Shown here: piece after piece, positions 25,092 to 36,428 of the stretch
How positions within the stretch are numbered: the first letter of the stretch is position 1
Layout of the letters: each line of letters begins with the position of its first letter
Assembly (NCBI GenBank): GCA_004009845.1
Contig: RMBW01000022.1
Coordinates: forward strand, 298,368 to 362,367
DNA: 64,000 bases
Origin: Davidsoniella eucalypti
Lineage: Eukaryota; Ascomycota; Sordariomycetes; Microascales; Ceratocystidaceae
Direction of reading: 5' to 3'
Notes under the pieces: generated by a model
Databases searched by the model: none
The model's input: the letters and a program-made list of their open reading frames with translations, nothing else
Told to the model about the DNA's origin: nothing
Made by a program: the position numbers and the translations under genes

Positions 25092-28000
25092 GCGACCTGC
25101 GCTATTTGGCCCAAGCTCCAACCCGCGCCTTGGGAGCCATTGGTAATCTCTCCATGGCAGTCGCCTCGTCGGCATCGTCGTCGGAGCCGCCGCGGGACCA
25201 GCAACAGCAACAGCAGCAGCAACTACAACAACAACAACACCCTTCTTCACATCCTCATGTACTCTCGATGCAGAACCCACATAGCCAACATGCATCGCAC
25301 GCGCAACAACATCAGCAACATCTCCACCAACCGCTCTCACAGCAGCAACAACAACAACAACCACAACAGCAACAGCGCCTGATTCATATCCCCTCACCCA
25401 CTACGCCCAATGCTGGCATTCCATCCTCATCATCATATCAATCAGCTCTCCAGTTGCAACGACCCGATCCAGCCAGTGCCGGTGCCTTGACTGGCGCTCT
25501 TGGCTCGGGATCTGGGTCGCAATCGTCCCCATCAACGTCGGCCGGCGCAAACACCACTATGGCCATCGTCGCCCAAAGTGGCGATAGCTCTAGCAGCGCA
25601 AAGCGCAAGCTCGACGAGTCGGCCGACGACCAAGCCACGCCACAGAAGCAGCAGCGAAGCAAACGCAACCGAGTGAGTTTTATCTATGTCCTGCGCCGTT
25701 TATTCTGAACACGTCTGCTAACCATCGCCTTCCCCTAGTACATCAGCATAGCCTGGTAAGCCTGATTATGATCACGACTCCACCTCTGATTCCGATTTAT
25801 ACTCTAGTCTTTAGACTATACTAACTCTGAGGCTCCACAGTAACGAATGCAAGCGCCGCAAAATCAAGTGCAATGGCGAGACGCCGTGCCAGCGCTGCGG
25901 AAATCTTAACCTCGCCTGTCTCTACGCCCCGAACTGCTGTTCTAACAGCTTCAAGGACTCCGAAGAGTTCAAGCTTATGACGATGCACCTCACGCGACTT
26001 CAGGAGCAATTCGACAGCCTCAACCAAACCGTCACCACTCTCAAGTCCGAAACTGCGCGTCTGGCTGCAGTTCCGGCGCATACCGTGCCTACCATCTCGC
26101 ATCAGCACCACCAACCCCCCGCCCTGCCGCCCCCAACATCGGCTATAGCGTTGCCACCGCCACCATCTACGATGCAACCCAATATGGCATCGTCGCCGGC
26201 ACCATCTAGCGCATCGCTACAGAGAATAGACCCGGCCTTGACTATCATATCTGGGGCAAGCTCTGTCAAAGCCCTGGGACACCGGGGACCGTCTAGCTTC
26301 ACAGACTACCACCCAGCACCGCCACCTAGCCACCACTCCGGCACCGATCATGCCCATTCACAGTCGGGCCATGGCGGATATCGCTCCATCATGGACAATG
26401 GAAGCACCGGAATACCCGACATATATGGAAGCCACGGTCGCGTCGATCCCTACCGTCACGAGCCATCTTCGTCTACGATCGAAGATCCGCTATGGGACCT
26501 TACAATTGACGAAATGATTCGCTTCTGCCGCCTCTATGACGAGGAGTGCGGTGTCCTTTCACCCATGCTATCAATACAGTCCGTGATAAGCCACGCAAGA
26601 AGCTTGGCAGCATTCATGGAGAACACCTCCAAGGATCGCGGCGTTGTAGCACTAAACGACGACAAGACACTGTTACTCAAGATCGTCGTGTGCTGTGGTA
26701 TGGCGGTAGAGGATCATGGTTACAGCGAGCGTGCCGCTGCATTGTACGACAGCATGGAGGCCCGCCTCAACCGAAAACTGATGGCCGACGATGTCGTTGT
26801 TGCTGATATCACCATATTGGCCCTACTTGCTGGCTACCGTTACCTGATCAACGACGATGTGCTGGCCTGGCGTATTATGGGCCAAGTGTGCCGTCTCTGC
26901 ATAGAAATTGGCCTCAACACCCGCCAGGGAATCGTTTCTATACCCAGCGAGGAAGAGCGCAAAACTGCCGTCTTGGCGTTTTGGGCTGTGTTTATACTCG
27001 ATCGGAGATGGTCGCTTTGTGCCGGCATGCCACATGTTTTGTCCGACGACATCGTCGAGGTCGGGCTCCCCGTTCCCGTAAGTACTCAAACACACATGTA
27101 CCCAAACACCTAGGCACTTGTATACTAACAACCTTATCATCGAACTAGGATGAACAAAAGTCAACTATTGCCATGATCGGCTACTCACGCCTTGCTAGCC
27201 GTGTCTTCCGCTTTGTCACTAATATTAACGCTACGTTGATCCACGACTTGCGCATGGAAGACGCTCACAAATACGACATGGAGATACGGCAGTGGTACGA
27301 TACGGTACCCGACGAAGTCAAAGTACGGAACTGGGACAAGGAGAAGCACATGTCTACCACTCCGTCTTACAACCTGCAGCGTCTGCGTGTATGGACCTAT
27401 CTGCGTCTTAATCAGTTACGAATGTGGCTCTACATGCACGTGCTCAAGAGTCCACCCAGTATCGTGCGTAATATGAATTACGCCAAGCTTGTAGTTGACT
27501 TGGCTAAGGATAGCGTGCGCTACCTCACCCACCTCAACACTACCACTCCTATATACCGCCGTGCGCAGGTCTACTATCACAACTTCCTCGCTTCAATCAT
27601 CGCCGTGCTGTTCTTGGCCTGTGCCCATGCACCCTCGCACTTCCTTGCTTCTTCCCGCGAGGACTTTTACCTTGCCCTTGACCTGTCACGTGATATTCAT
27701 CAAAAGAGTTGGGTGTCTAAACGTCTATGGCGCGCCGTTATGCGGACCCGAGAGATGGCTCCACGTTTAGGCGTACGGCTTCATGACTCTATAACATCTC
27801 TGGCGTCTATAACTAACCCATTATCTCAGCAAGGAGCTACTACTGTTGGATCTGGTTCTTCTGCCAACACATCAACACTAGGACTCATACAACCCGGCAG
27901 CTCATACAGCGGCCACGATGACCCGCACCTTGGGAGTGTGGCAAGACCGGGCCCCGTGCTTGCCCCCTTGAACCGCTATACATCATCGTCAATGCTAAAG

Positions 28001-28255
28001 TCAGCACCGTTGTCAAACTCACGTGATAGCATTGGTACAGCGCCTTTAATTAGTAATGAGGCGCTGTCGAATGGTACCCAGCTTCGGACGGAGTTGACCC
28101 GGTTGTTTGATGGCTATATTGGCTCACGCTACGCTATCCTAGCCGATGAGTATGCGATGGGCAAGACATCTGATACCCACGGTTCAGGATATGGTGAAGG
28201 TAATAGGGTTGGACAATCTGGAGAACTGTTCAACTACTTACATGAACTGTATTAA
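25067..28255 (+). CDS. Zn2Cys6 transcription factor with fungal-specific TF domain
   Basis: Four exons: 25067-25672, 25739-25755 (only 17 nt), 25841-27077 and 27149-28255, with introns of 66, 85 and 71 nt, give 988 residues. Residues 1-200 are disordered, with glutamine and Gln/His tracts (about 45-105). The zinc cluster at 208-234 is C-x2-C-x6-C-x5-C-x2-C-x6-C (C208, C211, C218, C224, C227, C234) and is only completed by joining exons 1-3 (ACNECKRRKIKCNGETPCQR). A short coiled-coil-like stretch follows (LTRLQEQFDSLNQTVTTLKS). The middle-homology region (fungal_trans, about 430-650) includes LYDEECGVLSPML and FWAVFILDRRWSLCAGMP. The C-terminus is Ser/Gly-rich. It should bind CGG-containing sites as a dimer; targets cannot be told. 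Two short upstream frames precede it. Confidence 0.92.
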
Positions 28256-28530
28256 TAGTACTTGGAATATCCATCATACACTACATAGATTCAAAAGAAA
28301 TACCTAAGAAGCACCCCTTACTAATCATAAACTGTTCATATCTAATGTAATTTATTGAATAAAAGATGTATTCTAAACAAACTGTACCATGGTGGAACAT
28401 CGACTTCTTTTTGCTGATCTACTACAACTAAGATTTCCCTATCAAATAATCAAATATAATTATATCTAACTGGACCTTCTCTTTCAGATGAAGTCAAGTA
28501 CCGCACTACCATTAGAAGAATATAAGAAGC

Positions 28531-28850
28531 CTAGTAAATCAGCCTATTCAAAGAGTTACCTTTTTGAACGCCTCCAAGTGCAATGAGTAGTTTGATGGGA
28601 TCGTGGTTCTGTACTTCGGGTAGAGAGAGGTATTTGTAACAGACCTTGGACAATATTTCGTTGGTCGTTTTTGGAACACAGGAGATATGCTGATTGTGTA
28701 GCAAAATGGAGCTTTTCAATAAGAACTCCGTAGCTGTTTGGTGTATCAGATAAACTGTAGAGTCCTTGATAAAAACAAAGAGGCTACATAAGCCTCATAG
28801 TCTCTTCTCAATAAAATCACAGGTATTGGTAGCTTCTTGAATACAAGCAG
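28531..28850 (-). pseudogene. Remnant of an NLR-type (NACHT family) gene
   Basis: On the minus strand, coding sequence reads CSLFVFIKDSTVYLIHQTAT, then EFLLKSSILLHNQHISCVPK. This is the conserved region found after the NACHT domain in fungal NACHT/ankyrin proteins (typical wording DSKVYLIHQTAKEFL). The frame ends with a stop at 28531. Upstream, the same register is broken by a TGA just before GLCSLF, although residues before it (TNTCDFIEKRL) still look like the family. No ATG, NACHT P-loop or repeat domain is present nearby. A purine-nucleoside-phosphorylase-like fragment on the same strand at 32.0-32.3 kb is in the right order to have been this gene's N-terminus. Confidence 0.6.
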
Positions 28851-29113
28851 AACTTCTTAGCATTAAGTTCAGTGGACGTCACGCACCAATGGCAATCTGA
28901 AGAATCAGGGTGAGGTTGGCAGGCTCAATTCTAAATTGCAATGTATTGGCTCTAATTATATCACTAAATATCAAACAAAATACAGTATCTCCATAAAAAA
29001 ACCACAACCCTTTGTATAACCAGACAAGTACCCAAGCCCAGACAGATACCCAAGTCGAAACTATACCCTATATCCTACTATATCCCACCACCCAAAGTTG
29101 ATCTAGCTAAGGA

Positions 29114-30583
29114 CTAGACTAGATCGGCAAACCCATCTAGTGCCATAGATGGCATGGCAGCAGTTTCGGTGATTTGGGATCCAACAACCGTCATGTTGAC
29201 TAATGACGGGGCATAAGACACCAAGGAAAGCTCACGGGAGGCATTAACGATGCCAGTAACGTAGTCACTGAACGGCATTGCCGCAAAGTCACCGACCACA
29301 ATTACCGGAGTCGAAATTCGGTTCCACACGCTAGCACTAAGGATTTTTTCAACCTCCGGAACTAGAGGCTCAGGCCGGGTCGAGAGCGGAGTCTTGGCAG
29401 GCTCTTCAGAGGAAGACGTCAAGGAAGATGTAATACTAGCACGGATAGGATTCACCCACCGAGTGGAAGTGTAAACGGGGGTGGTCGCATCTTGCCACTT
29501 GTGGGATGCATGTGACATTGTCAAATACTCCTCATCACCTTCCTTGACTCTCTTCATGCGTGGCTTCTCGGCATTCTGTTCCCGGCTGCCGTCCGACTCA
29601 AGGTTTGTCTTCTGGTCCCCATCCTTGCCGTTCACCCGAATATAGCCCTCGGCCTCTGCACGGGCGGCCTTGGCAGACGGACCGAAGAGATGGCCCCGTA
29701 GATAGTTGGCCATATCGACAAGATCCTCTTTGTTGGCTTCTGGCCCGAAGTACAAGTCGGTAGTGGCCACGCCTGCATCTTCGTCCGCCCGCTGCAGAGT
29801 CTTCCGGGTGCATGTTAAATCGTCCGGGTGACATAGCGCAACCGTCCGGTCGAAATTCATGGCACACTGGTCAAGAGAGTGCCGAGCCATCGGGCCGTGC
29901 CTGTTGTGCCGTAGCACCACGGAGCTCCGGAGTCATGGTGTAATCGCCGAAGCGAATATCAACAAACACTGAGAAGAGAGAAACGTTAGAGAGGATACGA
30001 AGATGATTGCATGGCAACTAGAAAGGATAACAACTTACCATGCGAACGGAATGTAGCCGCATCTATCATCGGCTTTGGGGGCGCTATTGATGAGGCACTG
30101 ACTTGAAGTGGGGCGGCGCCACAGACTAAGTTGGAAGCAGCCGTGGCACCAGTTCCGTGGCTTGGAAGCCCGATTTGGATATCAGGTTTGGAAGCCATGA
30201 TGTCTTTGAGTGCCTGCGCCAGCTCCAACGACACATCACTAACCTTGTAAAAGGGTGCATTTTTCATGCTCTCTACGATCTCTTCATTGTCCAATGATAG
30301 TTGCATTCGGTCATATGGACGATTCTCTAGACGCTTAAAGTCTGTGTAAGGAACATGGACCAACAGAGTAGCTGGCGTCAAGACTGAGCTTGGCAATTTC
30401 TATCAAAGCATCTAAACTCCCTTCCGGATCGTAGGCATCCGGGACGAGCATGATTATAGCATCCGCGGCATCTAGTAGATCAGGCGGGATAGCGTTGCTT
30501 GGTACGCTGGAACTGGGCAGGATGTTGACTTGTTCGGATGAATCCGCCTCCGTCTAGCTGTGAGCCGTGGGTTGAGACGTCAT
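29114..30583 (-). pseudogene. Broken gene of unknown function
   Basis: An ATG at 30581-30583 opens a frame that meets a TAG at codon 10 (30554-30556), then continues in sense (IPPDLLDAADAIIMLVPDAY). Near 30370-30390 sense moves to another register (LTPATLLVHVPYTDFKRLEN, DVSLELAQALKDIM) and runs to a good 70-nt intron (donor 30038, acceptor at 29969). After the intron the phase-correct frame (FVDIRFGDYTMTPELRGATA) soon meets a TGA. The remaining 260 codons (CAMNFDRTVALCHPDDLTCT to the stop at 29114) are in a different register. One stop and two frame changes indicate loss of function, unless the sequence has errors. I do not recognise the family. It sits inside the HET/NLR accessory block. Confidence 0.5.
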
Positions 30584-31140
30584 TCTGGAAGATAAAAAAA
30601 TTTTAAGTTGAAACAAGATAAGATATTGTCAGATTTGAATGATAATTAATGTGTGTGATATATAGCAAACAAATCATAAGAAATGATGTGTGAGTGAAGA
30701 TGGAAAAGATGAAAGTCTATCCAAAGTGAAGAAGAGGGTTTTTATAGTCAGCTACATCTTCAAAATACGACTTTTATAGAACTTCCATCATGATTTAGGG
30801 CTTTTATGATAGTCGGCAAGTTATTAGTCGTGAGTAGGCCAACCAATCATAGAGGCCCACTATTTCCTAATCGAGCCATATCAGCTTAGTCATCGACGTC
30901 TTCTAGAAAGAATGTAACTACTTGCTGCTGAGTCGTTTGTCGTGAAAATCAAGAAAAATGTTATTCGTACTACATATAACTAAGCCCAGAAGACGAGGGC
31001 TTCTTGAGGGGCAGTTACTAGGCGAAGATAGCGTATTCTGGCGGTTCGAATAGAAAAATAAGCTCTGTTTTCCCTCCGTGCTTTTAATATTTCTCAGTGA
31101 ATGTTTCTAGGCAAGATATGCTAGAGTGATTTGTATAAAT
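30584..31140. other. Intergenic between divergent pseudogenes
   Basis: Separates the minus-strand broken gene from the plus-strand DUF7029-like pseudogene. AT-rich, with no supported feature. Confidence 0.5.
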
Positions 31141-32013
31141 ATGCCCGATATGGCCTCTCCAGCGACAAGTGACTCCACGGTTGTGCAGTTGTTTACGTTT
31201 ATGCCGCACGTGTCTTTACATGATCGTACTGGCAACAACGCTTTCAATGTCCACTCCGCGGACGTATTTGCTTACGGATCCGAAGACTCCGTAGCGTCTC
31301 TCTTCGCGTACTCCGGCACGCCGCTCATTAGCCTTGACCAGGTTTCTGAGCACTCGCTTGCCATCAGCTTCGATGGAGCTAATGAACTCGCCATTGAGTT
31401 CACAACCATCGATGCTGCCGCCACCGCTCTGGATGTGTGGGCATCTGCCTTGGCTTCCGCCTCTCAGGGCAGCGTCATGGTGATGACGCCAATTGGTTCT
31501 GTCGACTCACAGAACCATGGATGGTTCGGCGTCTAGGGCATCACTGCCCAAGGAAATACCATGGTAGTGTTGGATGCCACACCCAACACAATCAATGATC
31601 TCGAGGATTGGAATGTCATGACTGACACCGCAGATGAGTTCCAAAATGTCACTGATCCTCTGATGATCGCATTGGTCTCGTCGCTGGTAGACAATACCAC
31701 GCCTTGGAAGTAAAAGTACATGTTCTTTGACTTCCAGCACAACAGTGGAATCACTGTAAGTGATTCCCATCTGGATTTGGGCCTCAAGTGCTCATCATGT
31801 GATGTGTCTGGGGCCATTGGCTTCAACTACCGGGCTGGAAAGCGCCATGGTGGAGATTTCAAGATCTCTACCAAGGGTGTAGTTGCCCAGACGTTGCTGA
31901 GACTTTTTATCACTGGTCATGCAGTCCAGGGACTTTCTTTTGTAGGCATCGTTCACAGTAGTAGGAACAAGATGAATATTGATTGTGGAATCAAGATTGT
32001 CGTATATAAATAG
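31141..32013 (+). pseudogene. DUF7029-like fungal protein, two premature stops
   Basis: From the ATG at 31141 a single register stays in sense for 291 codons but is interrupted by TAG at 31534-31536 and TAA at 31711-31713. Sense stretches include VVQLFTFMPHVSLHDRTGNN, FAYGSEDSVASLFAYSGTPL and IEFTTIDAAATALDVWASAL. They resemble the large secreted-type fungal proteins annotated DUF7029/DUF7223, whose role is unknown. After the stops, ITAQGNTMVVLDATPN and LDLGLKCSSCDVSGAIGF keep the order expected. No signal peptide is visible, so the 5' end is also missing or degraded. The family assignment is from memory of typical members and is moderate. Its 3' end overlaps the nucleoside-phosphorylase remnant on the other strand. 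Confidence 0.55.
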
Positions 32014-32333
32014 CCTAGGAGCTCTTTGGCATAGGCGGCAGCAGAAAGAGCGGCATAGCTATGCCACTCATCTGTTTTATGGCTGTCTGCATGATCTGAA
32101 ATACCACGAATAACGATACATGGAAACTGCCGTATTATACCTAGATATAGCCCCGACCTCCTGCTGTAGTTGGTCACGTCGACTTGCATCTCGTATCACG
32201 GAGTTTCTGGAAGCAATGATCCCGTAATGTACCTGTGGATTACCGTCTTCTCAGTCTCGGTAACTCCCATTCTTTAGAACAAGAGTCACAATTCCCAAGG
32301 GTTGACCAACCACAGTATCGCCGAGTCGAACGA
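32000..32333 (-). pseudogene. Remnant of a nucleoside-phosphorylase (PNP_UDP) domain
   Basis: On the minus strand three blocks of the purine nucleoside phosphorylase-like domain occur in the correct order but in changing registers: RLGDTVVGQPLG, then VHYGIIASRNSVIRDASRRD, then FPCIVIRGISDHADSHKTDE followed by WHSYAALSAAAYAKELLGYL. Typical fungal members read LGDVVVSQP, HYGVIASGN, and CIVIRGICDYADSHK with a long alanine-rich end. The segment that normally holds the Glu-Met-Glu substrate-binding motif between blocks two and three is replaced by out-of-frame sequence, so the domain is non-functional. In fungi this domain is often the N-terminal effector of NLR proteins (PNP-NACHT-ankyrin). The NACHT-family remnant at 28.5-28.9 kb lies downstream on the same strand. 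Confidence 0.7.
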
Positions 32334-32667
32334 TAAAGAATATACAAAAGGGTTGCCTATATTAAAATAATTTCATATGACTGGCTGGTATTTAACTGTT
32401 TACTTATGATACTAATCGGGACCAAGCATGGTGATTAGACTTTTATCCTTTTATCTGTAACAATGCAGAAATTCAAAGAAAATAATTAACAATGATTCTA
32501 AGAAAGCATAGTATATATGTACAATCTTTTTGCCTTTTTATACATATCTCATAACAACTCGATGTTAAAAAATTCATAACTTGATGAAAACCGGCGTCAC
32601 CTACAACCGAAAGTCATCAAGGCAAAGCACCATCAGGAACAAGTTGACTCTTCTCAAGCTGTAGTTA

Positions 32668-35600
32668 CTAGCTCAAAGCCACCAGTTTTTGCCGTGGACC
32701 TTCTCGACACCAAGCCTCCTCACTGATATACGCAGACCCAAGACGAGACGATATTCCTTCATCATCCGTATTGGTGATGAGGACTATGTTGTAACGTGTT
32801 GGCACGATATCTCGATCCATCGTCGTAGTTCCCACCAACACAAAGTCCAGTTGATCATTATGCGTCTCCACGCCATACAGTGGATCACGCTCATCATTCT
32901 GGTTGAAGACATCAGTAAAGCCAACGATACCTCCCATCTGATTACGGATGTTGTATCTACTGAGCGGACTATAGACTGAGTTGTCAGTCGCAGATTCGAA
33001 ATCGGAGATAACGAAGTTGGCTACATAAGACCAGAAGAAGATGACACTGTCGTGGGGGATAGACACGCATGATTCTAGACTGATCGAAGTGAGATTCTGC
33101 GGGATTTCTTTGATGTGAACGGGGCGGCCAACAAGTCGCTTTGAATGCATCTCTGTGTGTTGATCAACAAGAGAAGAGACGGGGACAATACGGCAGCTGT
33201 TGCTATTTGTACGCATGATGTATACTTCGGGAGACCACCTAAGATACTGTGTCAATGATATATCCTTCGACGGCTTATTGACTGCATTAACGAGAGATTG
33301 TACTTACGATGAAATTTGTGAGACGGGGCTCATGTCGCCATTCATCTCCTCTTCCCATTCGCGATCTAGCCCAAAACTGATCGCTCCGTCCCATCCCATT
33401 GGACACCAGGACGGAAATGGCACAGTGCTATCAGTTCCAGGTAGGTTATGAGTCGTATGGACTATTCGACGATGGTGGTGATTAGACTGTAGCGATCGTG
33501 ACCATGTGAGAGACGACGGGAGCCTAGTCACAGGAATACCCCAGATACAGTGTATATCCGTGATGCTCTTGAAGAACTGTGTGTTTCCATAGAATGCAAT
33601 ATGAGAGTCTCCTGCATGCGAGAGAGTTCCAGCTGAGAACTTTTCTTGGGCTGCCAGGATATGTCTTTCGGCGTTCTCTCGAGATGCCATGGAAAAGTGG
33701 CCCCATTGCGGCAATGTCAGACCATATATCTCAACGTGATCAGGCACCGATTCGGTGAAGATGCTCTCGGTACGGGTCGTTTGCAGGCACTTCCAGCTCA
33801 TCTCGTGGTCTGTAATTATGAGGCAGCGTCGTGATAGACTTAGTTCCTGCTGTGTCCAGCAGCGAGAGGCCCATGATGATCCAACCAGGGGCGTATCATT
33901 ACATGAAGCGCTTGGGAGGATGAAGATGTCCTCGATGCTATCTTTCAAGCACCCCTCCTTAACCTTAAATGGAACCTGGCTCATCATGCACGTGCGATCT
34001 GTACTAATACCGGGCAGGGGGGACGTGGCGTCCTTGCCAGCGGCGGCCACAATGGTGATACAAGCATTATGATAGATGCTACTCATATCCGACAACTGGC
34101 TAGGTTGCAAGCCAGCGGCGTCCTCAACAGTACAAAACGCATCGACCCAGAGATAGCGGCACTGGAGCCGAGCTGCCGTTTGTATCGCGTCCCTCACAGT
34201 CCGTGGCAGTGGAAAGAACTCTAGTGAGTTTGGCTGTGATAAGAGCTCGACATTGCCGGAGTGTAGGCGGTCTTGAACCGCAGCTCCCCAAACATAGCTT
34301 AGAGCAGTATATTCGATTTCTGATAGCTTTTGGCAGTGGAAGGTGCGGACACATAGGTCTTCTACATCAATGAGACGAAATATCGCGAGCTCCTGGTCTA
34401 TAAGCGTGGCACGACACTTTGGGTGATTTGCCAGGCAGTCGTCCTTCCACTGCAACATCAACTGGTCAGACACTCTCGGTGGTATTCTCCTAGCACTGAA
34501 AGCTAGAGACTTCTCAGAAGGGGAATGCCTATCATCATCGTGTGCTGGGTCATACGCCATAAATGACTGGCTAACAACCATAGGCGGTAGGCCTGCGCCG
34601 TGAGAAGTCCACTCGACCTTGAGGGTTGGTAGTGTTTCTGGAGCTTCGATAGGGTTTGGTCCCTCGGTAGATGCCACAAAGTGGCAGTTCCAACGCAGGA
34701 CGGCACGGCAGGTTGTGGTTACTCGCAATATCTCGGTTGTCACCCGTGTGCCCTCGACAACAGCGCCCCACCGGTTGATATAGACGCACATATTATACAA
34801 CGCAGCACATAGTGAGCAGGTCTTTGCAAACTCCATGATGCGAGCCAGTGAGCCTAGATCCCAAGCACTGTCTTTGCCAGGATAGTCAACGTTGATGTCC
34901 TGATCACACATCGCCTTACAGTGGCCATTTTCGGGTCGGCAGACAGCCTGTTGCTGCAGCAAATCCCGAATTGCGGTAGCTTTGGGGCATCTTAAGAGTT
35001 CCCAGTCAATAGCGCTGCAATGGTTGCATAGCTTGACCTCATCGGACGCTGTATCATCGGTATCGATCGGTGCGAGGAAGTTAAGTCGGTGCGGTGGAGG
35101 GCCGATTGGTGAAGCATTAGATGAAGACGAAGCCTGCCATGTGTCTCTTCTACGTATGGGTCCTGGATATTGATCTTGTCGGGTGCTATCTTCCAACTCG
35201 GCCACGTGGGGCTTTGGATTGTAAGGCTGGATGGTGGGCAGGTCCTTTGCAGGTTCTGGGATGTGGCGAGCAGGAGTAATATCATCCTGCGTGTCGATAT
35301 CACCTGCTTCGTCGTCAAGTTGGTTACTTGAGATATCTCCGCTGGCATGTCTACCAAGCCATTCAAGTATAGGCTCACTGGTTAGGTGGGTGAGCTGCTG
35401 CTGCTGTTGCTGTGATGGTACATTCTCTATGTAGTCATAATCAACTTCCATAGAATGGACCGATGGAGCAGATCTACTTAGTGATGGACAACGTAAAACA
35501 TCACCGTTTACATCCTGCATGTCTTCCACGGGCTGATCGATGGGTGGTTCTTCTGGGCGGTCTTCAGTATTTTGTTGTGAAGAAGTCGACTGAGTATATA

Positions 35601-36428
35601 GTCCACCGTCCATTTCGTATATGCAGTCCTCGCCGCCTACTTCATAAATCTCGTTGTAGTTATTGGCATAGTCTTTGCAATTGGCCCGGTACCGGTCATC
35701 GTTGAGTTTAAAGTCAGAGTAGCCTTTGCCACTAATGTGAGCATCTCGCTGTGTGATTGCCCACGCCCGAGTTCTCTCGTTGGCTAATAAGAGTGTTAAG
35801 TTAGCCTATATAACTAGAATCATCTGCGGGAAGATGCCATTTTTTGGACTTACTTTCTAACTGTGCCTTTCTGAAAGTGAAAGCACGATTGATCTTCTCC
35901 CTGAGTGAGCTAGAACGAGCGCTCTTGTGCGATTTACCAGCCGTTGATAAAAACGGCAGCCTGAGGGATCCCCTGCTTGGTTTTTTGGTGTTGGATGGAT
36001 ACATGACAACATTGTAGGTGATATGGACAGGAGAGTTGTTGAAGGTACAGCCTATGTTCGCCGGCATTACGGACGCATCTTGAAGTTCACCTTGACAACC
36101 ATCTATGTAAGTACGATATCCTAGAATCAAGATGATATAAAGAAGGAGAAGCAAAGATGCTAAACTTACACTGCCAGCGACTAGGGTTAGTAGCCTCCTG
36201 TATAGGGAAACCCTCTTCGAGTCCACTCAGGTTGACGTTCTCGGCGGACGCAAAGACTTGGCCACGGGTTGATATCCTGTCAACCCCGGGCGTGAATGAC
36301 AGAGAAGACGTCCAGCTATTACGGCGACGGAGATGCTTGGTCTCTAATGACCCATGCTGCGGATGATACGACGGGCGGTTCCTTTTTTCTCTGCTGAGAT
36401 GGCGAGTGATGTTCTCGATTATCGTCAT
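32668..36428 (-). CDS. Large HET-domain (heterokaryon incompatibility) protein
   Basis: Four exons on the minus strand, 36428-36170, 36102-35854, 35783-33308 and 33238-32668, with introns of 67, 70 and 69 nt in matching phases, encode 1184 residues. Residues 1-600 are largely disordered with basic, Ser-rich and glutamine-repeat segments. A cysteine-rich patch (LCNHCSAIDWELLRCP) precedes the HET domain. HET motifs are at about 661-669 (YTALSYVWG), 697-726 (TVRDAIQTAARLQCRYLWVD, then AFCTVEDAAG) and 805-822 (SSWASRCWTQQELSLSRR), all in canonical order. HET proteins trigger growth arrest or cell death after fusion with a non-self partner, often working with NLRs; for this one that role is inferred. 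The final acceptor was set at 33239 because it alone keeps phase. Around it lie only decayed genes, so this is the sole intact gene of the block. Confidence 0.88.

Noticed and set aside
25077..25397. 106-codon minus-strand frame opposite the Gln-rich tract
   Set aside because: Val/Ala-rich reading is the complement of CAA/CAG repeats in the transcription factor.
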